From an uncultured Eubacteriales bacterium (GTDB taxonomy: Bacteria; Bacillota_A; Clostridia; Christensenellales; Aristaeellaceae), in NCBI GenBank assembly GCA_900321945.1, contig ONXY01000092.1, positions 1 through 8,615 of the forward strand: a DNA stretch of 8,615 nucleotides. The letters run 5' to 3'. The position numbers and the translations under genes are program-made. Below, one piece after another: positions 1-6,553 of the stretch (position 1 is its first letter; each line of letters opens with the position of its first letter). The notes beneath the pieces were generated by a model, which was not told where the DNA came from, did no database searches, and was given only the letters and a program-made list of their open reading frames with translations.

Positions 1-771
1 AGGCTTCTGAATCCGGGAGGAAAACTTCTGATCGGCGACGTGTCTTTCCGGACCCGGGCGGATCTGAACGCCTGCCGGGAGGAGGCCGGAGAGAACTGGG
101 ACGGGGACGAGATCTATTTCGTCTCCGACGAGATGAAGGAAGCGTTCCCCGCGATGGAATATGAGCAGATCTCCGGCTGCGCCGGACTCATGATTCTCTC
201 CGGTGCCGGAACGGTCTCCGCACCGGAAGAACTGCGGCTGTATATTCCCCGTCCGGAGGACGGCTGGTTCTATGTAAAGATGATGTCCGACCCGGCGACC
301 ATGGCCTACAACGCGCCGTGGTTTCCGCCGGACGGATGCATTCCGGATCCGGAAGCCGAATGGGAGCGCCTTCAGGCGGAATGGATCGGCCGGCAGCCGG
401 AACGTTTCTACGCCTTCCTGCAGCGTGTCTCGGACGGGGCTTTTGTGGGAGACGTGAATTATCACTTTAATCCGGATCGCGGCTGGCACGACATGGGCAT
501 CGTGATCCGCGCCTCCGAGCGCGGAAAGGGCTATGGCGGACTGGGCCTTCGTCTTCTGGCGGACCGGGCTTTCCGGACGGACGGTGTTTCCCGTCTGCAC
601 AACGATTTCGAAACCTCCCGCGGCGCGGCTTTCCGCATTCATAAAAAAGCCGGCTTCCGGGAAACCGGAACGGAAGCCGGAATCATTCACCTTGAACTGA
701 CGCGGGAGGATTACGCCGGACAGACCGCGCGGCAGGAACTGTCCGGACAGAATCGAAAAGAATCTGTATAA
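1..771 (+). CDS. Methyltransferase C-terminus fused to GNAT acetyltransferase (5' partial)
   Basis: The reading frame is open to the left edge (first codon AGG at 1), so the true start is outside the window. A GTG at 40 is not preceded by a convincing ribosome site and falls inside a conserved fold. The first ~65 residues (NPGGKLLIGDVSF, then WDGDEIYFVSDEM and QISGCAGLMIL) resemble the last strands of a class I SAM-dependent methyltransferase. From about residue 78 a GNAT domain follows: PWFPPDG, RFYAFLQRVSDGAFVGDVNYH, and the acetyl-CoA pyrophosphate-binding loop RGKGYG (residues 174-179 counted from the edge), ending with HKKAGF typical of the last GNAT motif. The tail after about residue 241 is low-complexity and polar. 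No stop or frame change separates the halves. Expected reactions are methyl transfer from SAM and acetyl transfer from acetyl-CoA; the substrates are unknown. The GNAT call is strong; the methyltransferase call rests on the visible C-terminal part only. Confidence 0.8.
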   Translation, partial: RLLNPGGKLLIGDVSFRTRADLNACREEAGENWDGDEIYFVSDEMKEAFPAMEYEQISGCAGLMILSGAGTVSAPEELRLYIPRPEDGWFYVKMMSDPATMAYNAPWFPPDGCIPDPEAEWERLQAEWIGRQPERFYAFLQRVSDGAFVGDVNYHFNPDRGWHDMGIVIRASERGKGYGGLGLRLLADRAFRTDGVSRLHNDFETSRGAAFRIHKKAGFRETGTEAGIIHLELTREDYAGQTARQELSGQNRKESV

Positions 772-828
772 AAGGGCGCGGGAAGATCCTGCGGGTTCTC
801 TGAATCGAAAGAACGCGGGTGTGAAGCG

Positions 829-1053
829 ATGCGGATCAGTTGGGTTGACGGATTTGAAATCAGTGTGAACGCGGAAAACAACACAGTGGTTGTTTCCGCC
901 AACAGGGAGGGGCTTCTTTCCCTCGCCGGCCAGCTTGCCGCGCTGGCGGAAGAAAAACCCGGAACACATATCCATTACGACGCCGGCAATTCCCTTGAAG
1001 AAGGCTCGGCGGAAATGATCATTGAGAAGGCTCACAGCTCCTCTGCGAAATGA
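829..1053 (+). CDS. Small Imm32-like protein
   Basis: A 74-residue acidic protein with no signal peptide or membrane segment. It shows a short beta-rich N-terminus (EISVNAENNTVVVSAN), a helix rich in Leu/Ala (GLLSLAGQLAALAEE), then GTHIHYDAGNSLEEGSAEMI. This last pattern (H-x-H, then L-x-x-GS-x-E-hydrophobic-I-I-E) resembles the Imm32 family of predicted immunity proteins from polymorphic toxin systems. I base this on recalled family pattern, not on a search. ATG at 829 is the only ATG/GTG/TTG in frame after the preceding gene's stop at 769-771. Its ribosome site is weak (GGGTGTGAAG just upstream), and no promoter is obvious in the 57-bp gap, so it may be co-transcribed with the acetyltransferase fusion. 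Its last 22 bp overlap the 3' end of the convergent ATPase gene. No toxin gene is visible next to it, so an immunity role is only a family-based guess. Confidence 0.7.
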   Translation: MRISWVDGFEISVNAENNTVVVSANREGLLSLAGQLAALAEEKPGTHIHYDAGNSLEEGSAEMIIEKAHSSSAK

Positions 1054-1991
1054 CAGGCGGCCTGTACGCCGTCGATATCCCGGAGCTCCGGCTCGTCCTT
1101 CGCGCACAGGGTCGTCGCGTAGGGGCACCGCGTGCGGAAACGGCATCCGGACGGAGGTTCCGCCGGGCTCGGCGGTTCGCCCTTCAGCAGACGGATTTCC
1201 TTTCCGCGCTGCGCGGGATCCGGCGGCGGCACCGCGTCCAGCAGAAAACGTGTATAGGGGTGTCTCGGACGGCGGTAGACCTCTTCCGTCGGACCGGTTT
1301 CGCATATCTTTCCCAGAAACATGACGCAGACCCTGTCCGCGAGATACCGCACCACGGACAGATCGTGGCTGATGAACAGATAGGTCAGCTTTCTGGTTTT
1401 TTTCAGATCTTTTAACAGATTCAGAATCTGATTCTGAACCGAAACGTCCAGCGCGGAAACCGGCTCGTCGCAGACGATGAACGCCGGATCCGCGGCGATG
1501 GCCCGGGCGATGCCGATCCGCTGGCGCTGGCCGCCGGAAAACTGATGCGGATAGCGGTACAGGAACTCCTCCGGCACGCCCACGGCGCGCAGCAGTTCCC
1601 GCACCCGCGCGGTGACCGCCTCCCGGTCCGCGCACAGGCGCCAGGTTTCGATCGGTTCCGCGACCAGATCCCGCACGGTCAGCCGGGGATCCAGCGACGC
1701 GTAGGGATCCTGGAACACCATCTGCATTTCCTTCCTGAAGGGATGAAAGGCTCTCTCGCTCATGCCCGCGACGGGCTGCCCCCGGAACAGGATCTCCCCG
1801 GATGTCGGCTTCAGCGTATGGATCAGCAGCCTGCCGAGGGTGGATTTTCCGCATCCGGACTCCCCGACCAGCCCCAGCGTTTCCCCCTCCCGGATCTGCA
1901 GAGACACGCCGGATACGGCGTGGACGGTTTTCTTTCCGGCCGCCGGAAACTCCATCGTCACGTCCCGCGCTTCCAGCAGGTATCCGCTCAT
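1032..1991 (-). CDS. Dipeptide/oligopeptide ABC transporter ATP-binding protein (OppF/DppF type)
   Basis: A 319-residue cytoplasmic ATPase, the second nucleotide-binding subunit of the importer. Visible motifs: Walker A GESGCGKST (residues 43-51), Q-loop Gln94 in VFQDP, ABC signature FSGGQRQR (151-158), Walker B FIVCDEP (171-177, catalytic Glu176), D-loop SALD (179-182) and switch His209 in ISHD. The C-terminal oligopeptide-transporter extension has Cys283, Cys289, Cys296 and Cys313, the spacing seen in DppD/OppF tails, where an Fe-S cluster has been reported for a relative. I chose ATG at 1989-1991 rather than the in-frame ATG 30 bp upstream. It overlaps the stop of the preceding ATPase gene (ATGA, 4 bp) and has a perfect AGGAGG at 2000-2005 with 8-nt spacing, a layout typical of translational coupling. 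It is the last gene of the operon; no terminator hairpin with a U-tract is evident after its stop. The peptide class cannot be told from the ATPase. Confidence 0.95.
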   Translation of the reverse strand: MSGYLLEARDVTMEFPAAGKKTVHAVSGVSLQIREGETLGLVGESGCGKSTLGRLLIHTLKPTSGEILFRGQPVAGMSERAFHPFRKEMQMVFQDPYASLDPRLTVRDLVAEPIETWRLCADREAVTARVRELLRAVGVPEEFLYRYPHQFSGGQRQRIGIARAIAADPAFIVCDEPVSALDVSVQNQILNLLKDLKKTRKLTYLFISHDLSVVRYLADRVCVMFLGKICETGPTEEVYRRPRHPYTRFLLDAVPPPDPAQRGKEIRLLKGEPPSPAEPPSGCRFRTRCPYATTLCAKDEPELRDIDGVQAACHFAEEL

Positions 1992-2965
1992 TCCGCGTCC
2001 CTCCTCTCCGCGCGGAAGCACCGCGTCAGATGACCCGGCGCGGTCTCCTTCAGTTCCGGCATAACCTTTTCACAGTTCCTGTCGCAGTGCGCGCAGCGCA
2101 GCGAAAAGCTGCATCCTTCCGGCAGCCTGAGCAGATTCGGAACCACCCCGGGAATGGTATCCAGGGTTTCCCTGCCTTCCCGCAGGGAAGCCACGGACCG
2201 GAACAGTCCCCGCGTGTAGGGATGCTCCGGGTTTTCAAACAGCGTGCGGGTTTCCGCCTGTTCCACGATACGCCCCGCGTACATGACGTAAACAAAATCG
2301 CATATCCTCGCGATCACTCCCAGATTGTGGCTGATGATCAGCACGCTGGTGCCCGCGTCCCGGAGGCGCTCCAGCAGCTTCAGGATCTGCGCCTCCACGG
2401 TTACGTCCAGAGCCGTCGTTGGCTCGTCAGCGATCAGGAGCTTCGGCCTGCACGCCATGGCCATGGCGATCATCACGCGCTGCCGCAGGCCGCCGGAGAG
2501 CTGGTGCGGATAGCAAGAGTACCGGGATTCCGCCTCCGGGATTTCCATCTCCCTGAAGAGCTCCAGCGTCCTTGCTTTCGCCTCTTCCCGGGTGCAGTCC
2601 GTATGCAGGCGGAGCGCCTCCTCCACCTGTTTTCCGGCCTTCACCACCGGGTTCAGGCTGGTCATGGGTTCCTGGAAAATCATGGAGATCTCGGATCCCC
2701 GCAGTTTCCGGCGCTCCTTTTCGGGAAGCAGGGTAATATCCCGGCCGTTCAGCAGCACGGAGCCCCCGGTCACCTTCCCCGGATACCGGAGCAGTCCCAT
2801 GACCGCCCGGGCCGTCATGCTTTTGCCGCATCCGGATTCACCCACGATCCCCGCGATTGTTCCGGCCGGGACCTCCAGGCTTACGTCGTTCACGGGTCTG
2901 ATCTCGCCTCTGTACGTCCTGAAGCTGACGGTCAGATTGCGGACTTCCAGCGTCTTCTGTTCCAT
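1988..2965 (-). CDS. Dipeptide/oligopeptide ABC transporter ATP-binding protein (OppD/DppD type)
   Basis: A 325-residue ATPase that pairs with the downstream OppF-type subunit to power the importer at the inner face of the membrane. Motifs: Walker A GESGCGKSM (42-50, followed by T as in many OppD proteins), Q-loop Gln98 (IFQEP), ABC signature LSGGLRQR (156-163, with Leu in place of the final Gln, common in OppD), Walker B LLIADEP (176-182, Glu181), D-loop TALD (184-187), switch His213 in ISHN. The C-terminal cysteine extension carries Cys285, Cys291, Cys298 and Cys316, plus an extra Cys294. Length is normal for the family. The ATG follows the permease stop by 12 bp, with AGGAG at 2972-2976 spaced 6 nt. 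It overlaps the next gene by 4 bp. Having two distinct ATPases is the hallmark of Opp/Dpp/App/nickel-peptide systems rather than of sugar or amino-acid importers. Confidence 0.95.
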   Translation of the reverse strand: MEQKTLEVRNLTVSFRTYRGEIRPVNDVSLEVPAGTIAGIVGESGCGKSMTARAVMGLLRYPGKVTGGSVLLNGRDITLLPEKERRKLRGSEISMIFQEPMTSLNPVVKAGKQVEEALRLHTDCTREEAKARTLELFREMEIPEAESRYSCYPHQLSGGLRQRVMIAMAMACRPKLLIADEPTTALDVTVEAQILKLLERLRDAGTSVLIISHNLGVIARICDFVYVMYAGRIVEQAETRTLFENPEHPYTRGLFRSVASLREGRETLDTIPGVVPNLLRLPEGCSFSLRCAHCDRNCEKVMPELKETAPGHLTRCFRAERRDAE

Positions 2966-2977
2966 TCTCCGCTCCTG

Positions 2978-3886
2978 TCACTGTTTCTTCTGCCGGGGAT
3001 CCAGCACATCCAGCAGTCCGTTTCCCAGAAAGTTGAAAGCCAGAACGATCAGCATGATCGCTCCCCCCGGCGCGAAGCACAGCCACGGCGCGCTGTACAG
3101 ATACTGTCTGCCTGTATTGATCATCAGGCCCCAGGAGGCGTTCGGGGGCTGGATTCCGAGGCCGAGAAAACTCAGGCTGCTCTCGGTCAGAATGGACGCC
3201 GGAATGTTCAGCGTAAACAGCACCAGCAGCGCGGGCAGGCAGTTCGGCAGGATATGCCGCCGCATGATCTTCCCTCCTGACACGCCGGTCACCCGGGCCG
3301 CCTCGACGAACTCGCTGCTCCGGAGCTGCAGGGTCCGCGCGCGCACGACCCGGGACACGTTTGCCCAGTTGACCAGCGTCAGCGTCAGAAACACGTTGAC
3401 GATTCCGCCTCCCAGCGCGTACAGGATCACCATGGCCAGAAGCATCGAAGGAAACGCCAGCGTCACGTCCGCGGCCCGCATGACGACCGCGTCCGTCATC
3501 CCGCCCCTGTATCCGGCGGTCACGCCGAGCGCGGCGCCGAGAATCAGGCTCAGCAGCGCCGGCACCACGCCGATCAGAAGCGAAACACGCGCGCCATACA
3601 GCAGCCGGGTCAGCACGTCGCGGCCGCCCTCGTCGGTTCCAAGCGGATGCTCCGCCGACGGAGCCGCGAGGCGGTGTAGCAGATCCATTTCATTCTCTTC
3701 GTAAGGCGTCAGAACCGGCGCCAGAACCGCGGCCAGAATCATCAGAACGATCACGATAAAGGAAACGGCCGCGGTTTTGTTTTCGCGGACCATGCGGCGC
3801 ATCAGATCCCGGAAACGCTCCTCCTCGCCGATCTGGCTCTGCAGCCGGAGATCCGCGGTCTGTTCCGTCCTTTTCCGTCCCGGCAT
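2978..3886 (-). CDS. Peptide ABC transporter permease (OppC/DppC type)
   Basis: A 302-residue integral membrane protein, the second permease subunit. A cytoplasmic N-terminus of about 38 residues precedes a first membrane helix (about 39-60). The periplasmic/extracellular segment with HPLGTDEGGRDVLTRLLYGAR (80-100) is a signature of the OppC/DppC branch. Five further hydrophobic segments follow (roughly 103-126, 142-162, 163-180, 218-236 and 273-296). The ATPase-docking EAA loop is EAARVTGVSGGKIMRRHILPN (195-215), with the expected Gly201 and Leu-Pro near its end. The C-terminus LLDVLDPRQ is typical. ATG at 3884-3886 is 4 bp after the previous permease's stop, with AAGGAGG at 3896-3902 and a 9-nt spacer. 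It pairs with the OppB-type permease to form the channel. No anomalies were seen. Confidence 0.95.
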   Translation of the reverse strand: MPGRKRTEQTADLRLQSQIGEEERFRDLMRRMVRENKTAAVSFIVIVLMILAAVLAPVLTPYEENEMDLLHRLAAPSAEHPLGTDEGGRDVLTRLLYGARVSLLIGVVPALLSLILGAALGVTAGYRGGMTDAVVMRAADVTLAFPSMLLAMVILYALGGGIVNVFLTLTLVNWANVSRVVRARTLQLRSSEFVEAARVTGVSGGKIMRRHILPNCLPALLVLFTLNIPASILTESSLSFLGLGIQPPNASWGLMINTGRQYLYSAPWLCFAPGGAIMLIVLAFNFLGNGLLDVLDPRQKKQ

Positions 3887-3890
3887 GGCC

Positions 3891-4817
3891 TCAGCCCTCC
3901 TTCCGGATCCGGGGATCCAGCACGGAATACAGGCAGTCCGCCAGCAGGCTTCCGAGAATCACGACCGTCGTGGCCAGCAGAGCTGTGCCCTGAAGAAGCG
4001 GAATGTCCCGCCCGGAGATCGCCTGCACCATGAGGCGGCCGACGCCGTTGATGGAAAACACCGTCTCCGTAATCACGGCGCCTGACAGCAGGCTGGAGAA
4101 CTGAACGGTCATCATCGTCAGCACGGGAAGCATGGCGTTGCGCAGCGCATGGCGCAGGAGCAGCCCTGCCGGCCCCCTTCCCTTGGCCCTGGCGGTGTCG
4201 ATATAGTCCTCCTGAAGCGTTTCAAGCAGCGTCGTCCGGGTCATCTGCGCCACCTGCCCGGCGGAGTTCCATCCCAGCGCGGCGGCGGGGAGCAGAAACC
4301 CCGTCCAGCTGTCCGTGCCAGAGATCGGCAGCCACTGAAGCCGGAACGCGAATACGTACTGCAGAAACATGGCGGCCATGAACACCGGCAGAGAGATGCC
4401 CAGCAGGGAAAAGCCCATGAACAGCCGATCCGGAAGCCTGTTCTTCCGGACCGCGGAAACAATGCCGCAGCCGATTCCGACGGTCCAGGCGAAAAGCGCG
4501 GCGAACAGCGCCAGGATCAGCGTGTTCGAAAACGCGCCGCTCAGCAGCCGGGATACGGGTTTTCCGAGAGAATAGCTGGTCCCGAAATCTCCGCGGACCG
4601 CGGAGGAAAGGTACCGGAAAAACTGAATATGCAGCGGCTGATCCAGCCCCATCTCCGCCGTCATGCGCGCCACCGTGGCGCTGTCCGCGTGTTCCCCCAT
4701 CATCGTTTCGACGGGATTGCCGGGAACGATCCGAAGCATCACGAAGGTCAGCAGCACGACGCCCGTCAGAACGACAAGAGACTGAATCAGCCGGTGCAGC
4801 AGGGTTTTTCTCATCAT
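3891..4817 (-). CDS. Peptide ABC transporter permease (OppB/DppB type)
   Basis: A 308-residue integral membrane permease. Features of the family: N-terminal helix (about 10-30) followed by RIVPGNPVE, the extracellular DFGTSYSLGKPV segment (77-88), about five more hydrophobic helices (about 98-122, 133-158, 172-190, 228-250, 276-298), an EAA loop DYIDTARAKGRGPAGLLLRH (204-223) continuing to ALRNAMLP, and the closing DPRIRK. The gene begins 3 bp after the binding-protein stop. Two adjacent ATGs (4815-4817 and 4812-4814) are possible starts and differ by one residue. No purine-rich ribosome site is visible upstream of either, so translation probably depends on ribosomes finishing the binding-protein gene. 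Most homologous operons have a larger gap here. Confidence 0.95.
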   Translation of the reverse strand: MMRKTLLHRLIQSLVVLTGVVLLTFVMLRIVPGNPVETMMGEHADSATVARMTAEMGLDQPLHIQFFRYLSSAVRGDFGTSYSLGKPVSRLLSGAFSNTLILALFAALFAWTVGIGCGIVSAVRKNRLPDRLFMGFSLLGISLPVFMAAMFLQYVFAFRLQWLPISGTDSWTGFLLPAAALGWNSAGQVAQMTRTTLLETLQEDYIDTARAKGRGPAGLLLRHALRNAMLPVLTMMTVQFSSLLSGAVITETVFSINGVGRLMVQAISGRDIPLLQGTALLATTVVILGSLLADCLYSVLDPRIRKEG

Positions 4818-4820
4818 GGT

Positions 4821-6404
4821 TTATTTCAGCACGACGTCCGCGGCGTAGAAATCGGAGAATCCCGCCCAGTGCGGGGTGAACGAGGCGACCCGGTCTCCCA
4901 GGCACCAGAGATGCAGCTCCGCGTACATCGGAATCCATGCCGCGTCTTCAGTGATCAGTTTCTTTTCGAGCGCCTGATACTCCGCCTCCCGCTCCGCGTC
5001 GTCCACAATGGAGCGCGCCGCGGAAACCCGGGCGATGATCTCCCGATCCGGATAGTTCAGGCTGCGGCCTTTCGTGTTCTCAGCGCTTCCGAAGAAGGTG
5101 TACATGATGTTCGCGGGATCGTTGTAGTCCATGCCCCAGCGGGCCACGAAGGAATCCATTTCGCCGCTGGAACGCAGGGCGAGCCACGCCGAATGTTCGT
5201 GGCTGACGATCTCCGCGTCGATCCCGACCTTCTTCAGCTGTCCGCTGATGGCCGCGTAAGCCAGCTGGGTGCTGGTATTGGCTGTGGAATCCAGCGCGAG
5301 CTCGAAGTGTATTTCGCCCTCCGCGTACCCGGCTTCCTTCAGCAGCGCCTTCGCGCCTTCCGGATCATAGACAAAGCCTTCCAGCGCGTCGTTGTGCGCC
5401 CAGACGCCCGTGGGAATGACGCCGTTCTCCCTTTGGGCGTCCCCCATGAAAACGCCCTGAATGATCAGATCGGTGTCGATCGCCATACCGATCGCTTTGC
5501 GGACCCTGACGTCCTTCAGATACGCGTTGTTCTCGTTCATCAGAAGATAGGTCAGCCCGACCTTCGGGGTGCTGACGATCCGGTCCGCGGGTCTGGTCTT
5601 GTAGGTTCCGGCCACGATGGCGCTGTCCAGATTCTGCAGGTCGATGATGTCCAGCTCACCCTTCTGGAACATAAGATCCTGGGTCGTGGGATCCGCGATG
5701 ACCCGGACGATCAGCTTTTTCACGCTGGGCTCCACGCCCCAGTACTTCTCATTGTACACCAGCGTGTAGTGATCGTTGGATACCCACTCCGTCACGACGT
5801 AGGGACCCGAGCCGACGGTATCCGCCGGTTCCGAACCGAAGGCCTTCGCTTCAGCCATGGTCTCCGCGTCCACAATCGACATCGCGGGAGAGGAAAGCTC
5901 CGCGGGGAAACCCGCGTTCGGGGCGGTCAGCGTGATGGAGAAATGCGTGTCGTCCGCGATCCGGAAGCCCTCCAGGGAATCCGCCTCCCCCTTCATCACC
6001 GCTTCGCCGCCCGCAATTTCCAGCGGAATCTCGGTGTTTTCCTTCGCTGCCTTCAGCATCCGCTCAAAGCTGAACTGCACGTCCGACGCGGTCAGCGCGC
6101 TGCCGTTGGAGAACACGACGCCCTCCCGCAGGACAAATTCGTAGGTCAGCCCGTCCCCGCTGACGGTATACTCCGTCACGAGGCTGTTCACCACCTCGGA
6201 GGCGCCGGAAACCGGCCTGGTCTCAAAAAGCCGGTCGAAAACGTTCATCGGAATCAGGTAGTCGTCCGTCGTCAGCGCGACGTCCATCGTGGATATGTCG
6301 TACAGAACCGCCGTGCGGAGCAGGCCGGGTTCCGCGCCGTCCGCGTACGCGGCACAGCAGAGCAGCATGACAAGCGTCAGAAACAGCGATACGGTCTTTC
6401 TCAT
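4821..6404 (-). CDS. Extracellular peptide-binding protein of ABC transporter (SBP family 5)
   Basis: A 527-residue substrate-binding protein that should capture peptides outside the membrane and deliver them to the permeases. N-terminus: MRKT, a hydrophobic stretch (5-17), then CAAYA with a likely signal peptidase I cut after Ala21. Two cysteines (16, 17) are present, but the residues before them (MLL) do not make a normal lipobox. Family-5 landmarks: LREGVVFSNGSALTASDVQFSFERM (N-terminal lobe), GSGPYVVTEW and YNEKYWG in the middle, and the RVRKAIGMAID hinge region. The length matches DppA/OppA-type proteins. Start ATG has AAGGAAGG at 6413-6420 with an 8-nt spacer and follows a strong promoter. 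Family 5 covers dipeptides, oligopeptides, nickel, haem and muropeptides (MppA); residues that would set specificity cannot be read by eye. The nearby murQ makes cell-wall peptides a reasonable but unproven substrate. Confidence 0.93.
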   Translation of the reverse strand: MRKTVSLFLTLVMLLCCAAYADGAEPGLLRTAVLYDISTMDVALTTDDYLIPMNVFDRLFETRPVSGASEVVNSLVTEYTVSGDGLTYEFVLREGVVFSNGSALTASDVQFSFERMLKAAKENTEIPLEIAGGEAVMKGEADSLEGFRIADDTHFSITLTAPNAGFPAELSSPAMSIVDAETMAEAKAFGSEPADTVGSGPYVVTEWVSNDHYTLVYNEKYWGVEPSVKKLIVRVIADPTTQDLMFQKGELDIIDLQNLDSAIVAGTYKTRPADRIVSTPKVGLTYLLMNENNAYLKDVRVRKAIGMAIDTDLIIQGVFMGDAQRENGVIPTGVWAHNDALEGFVYDPEGAKALLKEAGYAEGEIHFELALDSTANTSTQLAYAAISGQLKKVGIDAEIVSHEHSAWLALRSSGEMDSFVARWGMDYNDPANIMYTFFGSAENTKGRSLNYPDREIIARVSAARSIVDDAEREAEYQALEKKLITEDAAWIPMYAELHLWCLGDRVASFTPHWAGFSDFYAADVVLK

Positions 6405-6442
6405 GAATCGGTCCTTCCTTTCGTCCGATGCCGGTTTTTTCC

Positions 6443-6458
6443 GAAGTATTGAAGTATT
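6443..6458 (-). repeat. Tandem 8-bp repeat AATACTTC x2 over the transporter promoter
   Basis: On the minus strand the octamer AATACTTC occurs twice head-to-tail without a gap (6451-6458 and 6443-6450). The first copy overlaps the -10 box and the second covers the expected start of transcription near 6449. It could be a direct-repeat operator for a repressor, or a chance AT-rich start region. No known regulator's site was recognised. Confidence 0.4.
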
Positions 6459-6484
6459 ATAGTAAAGTTCCCTTCCCTTTGCAA
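6456..6484 (-). promoter_or_regulatory. Sigma-A-type promoter of the peptide transporter operon
   Basis: Read on the minus strand: -35 TTGCAA (6479-6484), a 17-bp spacer, and a perfect -10 TATAAT (6456-6461). Expected start of transcription is near 6449, giving a leader of about 45 nt before the binding-protein ATG at 6404. This makes the five transporter genes an independent unit, although read-through from murQ and the hydrolase upstream is possible because no clear terminator was seen in 6485-6553. The 69 bp between this promoter and the hydrolase stop hold only a GC-rich imperfect inverted repeat. Confidence 0.8.
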
Positions 6485-6553
6485 CGCGCGGCTATCCGTT
6501 TTGGGGAACCGGTCCGGTTTTCCGGAGGATGAAGACCCGCCCCGCGGTCCGGT

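Noticed and set aside
750..810. Direct repeat GAATCGAAA at 750-758 and 802-810
   Set aside because: Only 9 bp; the first copy is coding, and no promoter or known site is associated with it. Chance is the simplest explanation.
929..947. 6-bp perfect stem with 7-nt loop (GCCAGC / GCTGGC), possible terminator for the transporter operon
   Set aside because: It lies inside the coding sequence of the Imm32-like gene and has no U-run after it on either strand.
1802..3704. Long + strand open frames (492 and 370 codons) over the two ATPase genes and OppC-type gene
   Set aside because: Low-complexity Arg/Pro/Ser-rich translations, no ribosome sites, and opposite strands encode clear family members.
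4149..6452. A 767-codon open frame on the + strand, antisense to the binding protein and OppB-type permease
   Set aside because: It is Arg/His/Gln-rich with no recognisable fold and is in mirror register to two certain genes. Long antisense frames are expected from GC-rich third positions.
6503..6523. Inverted repeat GGGGAACC / GGTTTTCC that might end the murQ-hydrolase transcript
   Set aside because: On the minus strand two A-C mismatches break the stem and no U-tract follows; on the + strand the stem needs G-U pairs and also lacks a U-tract.
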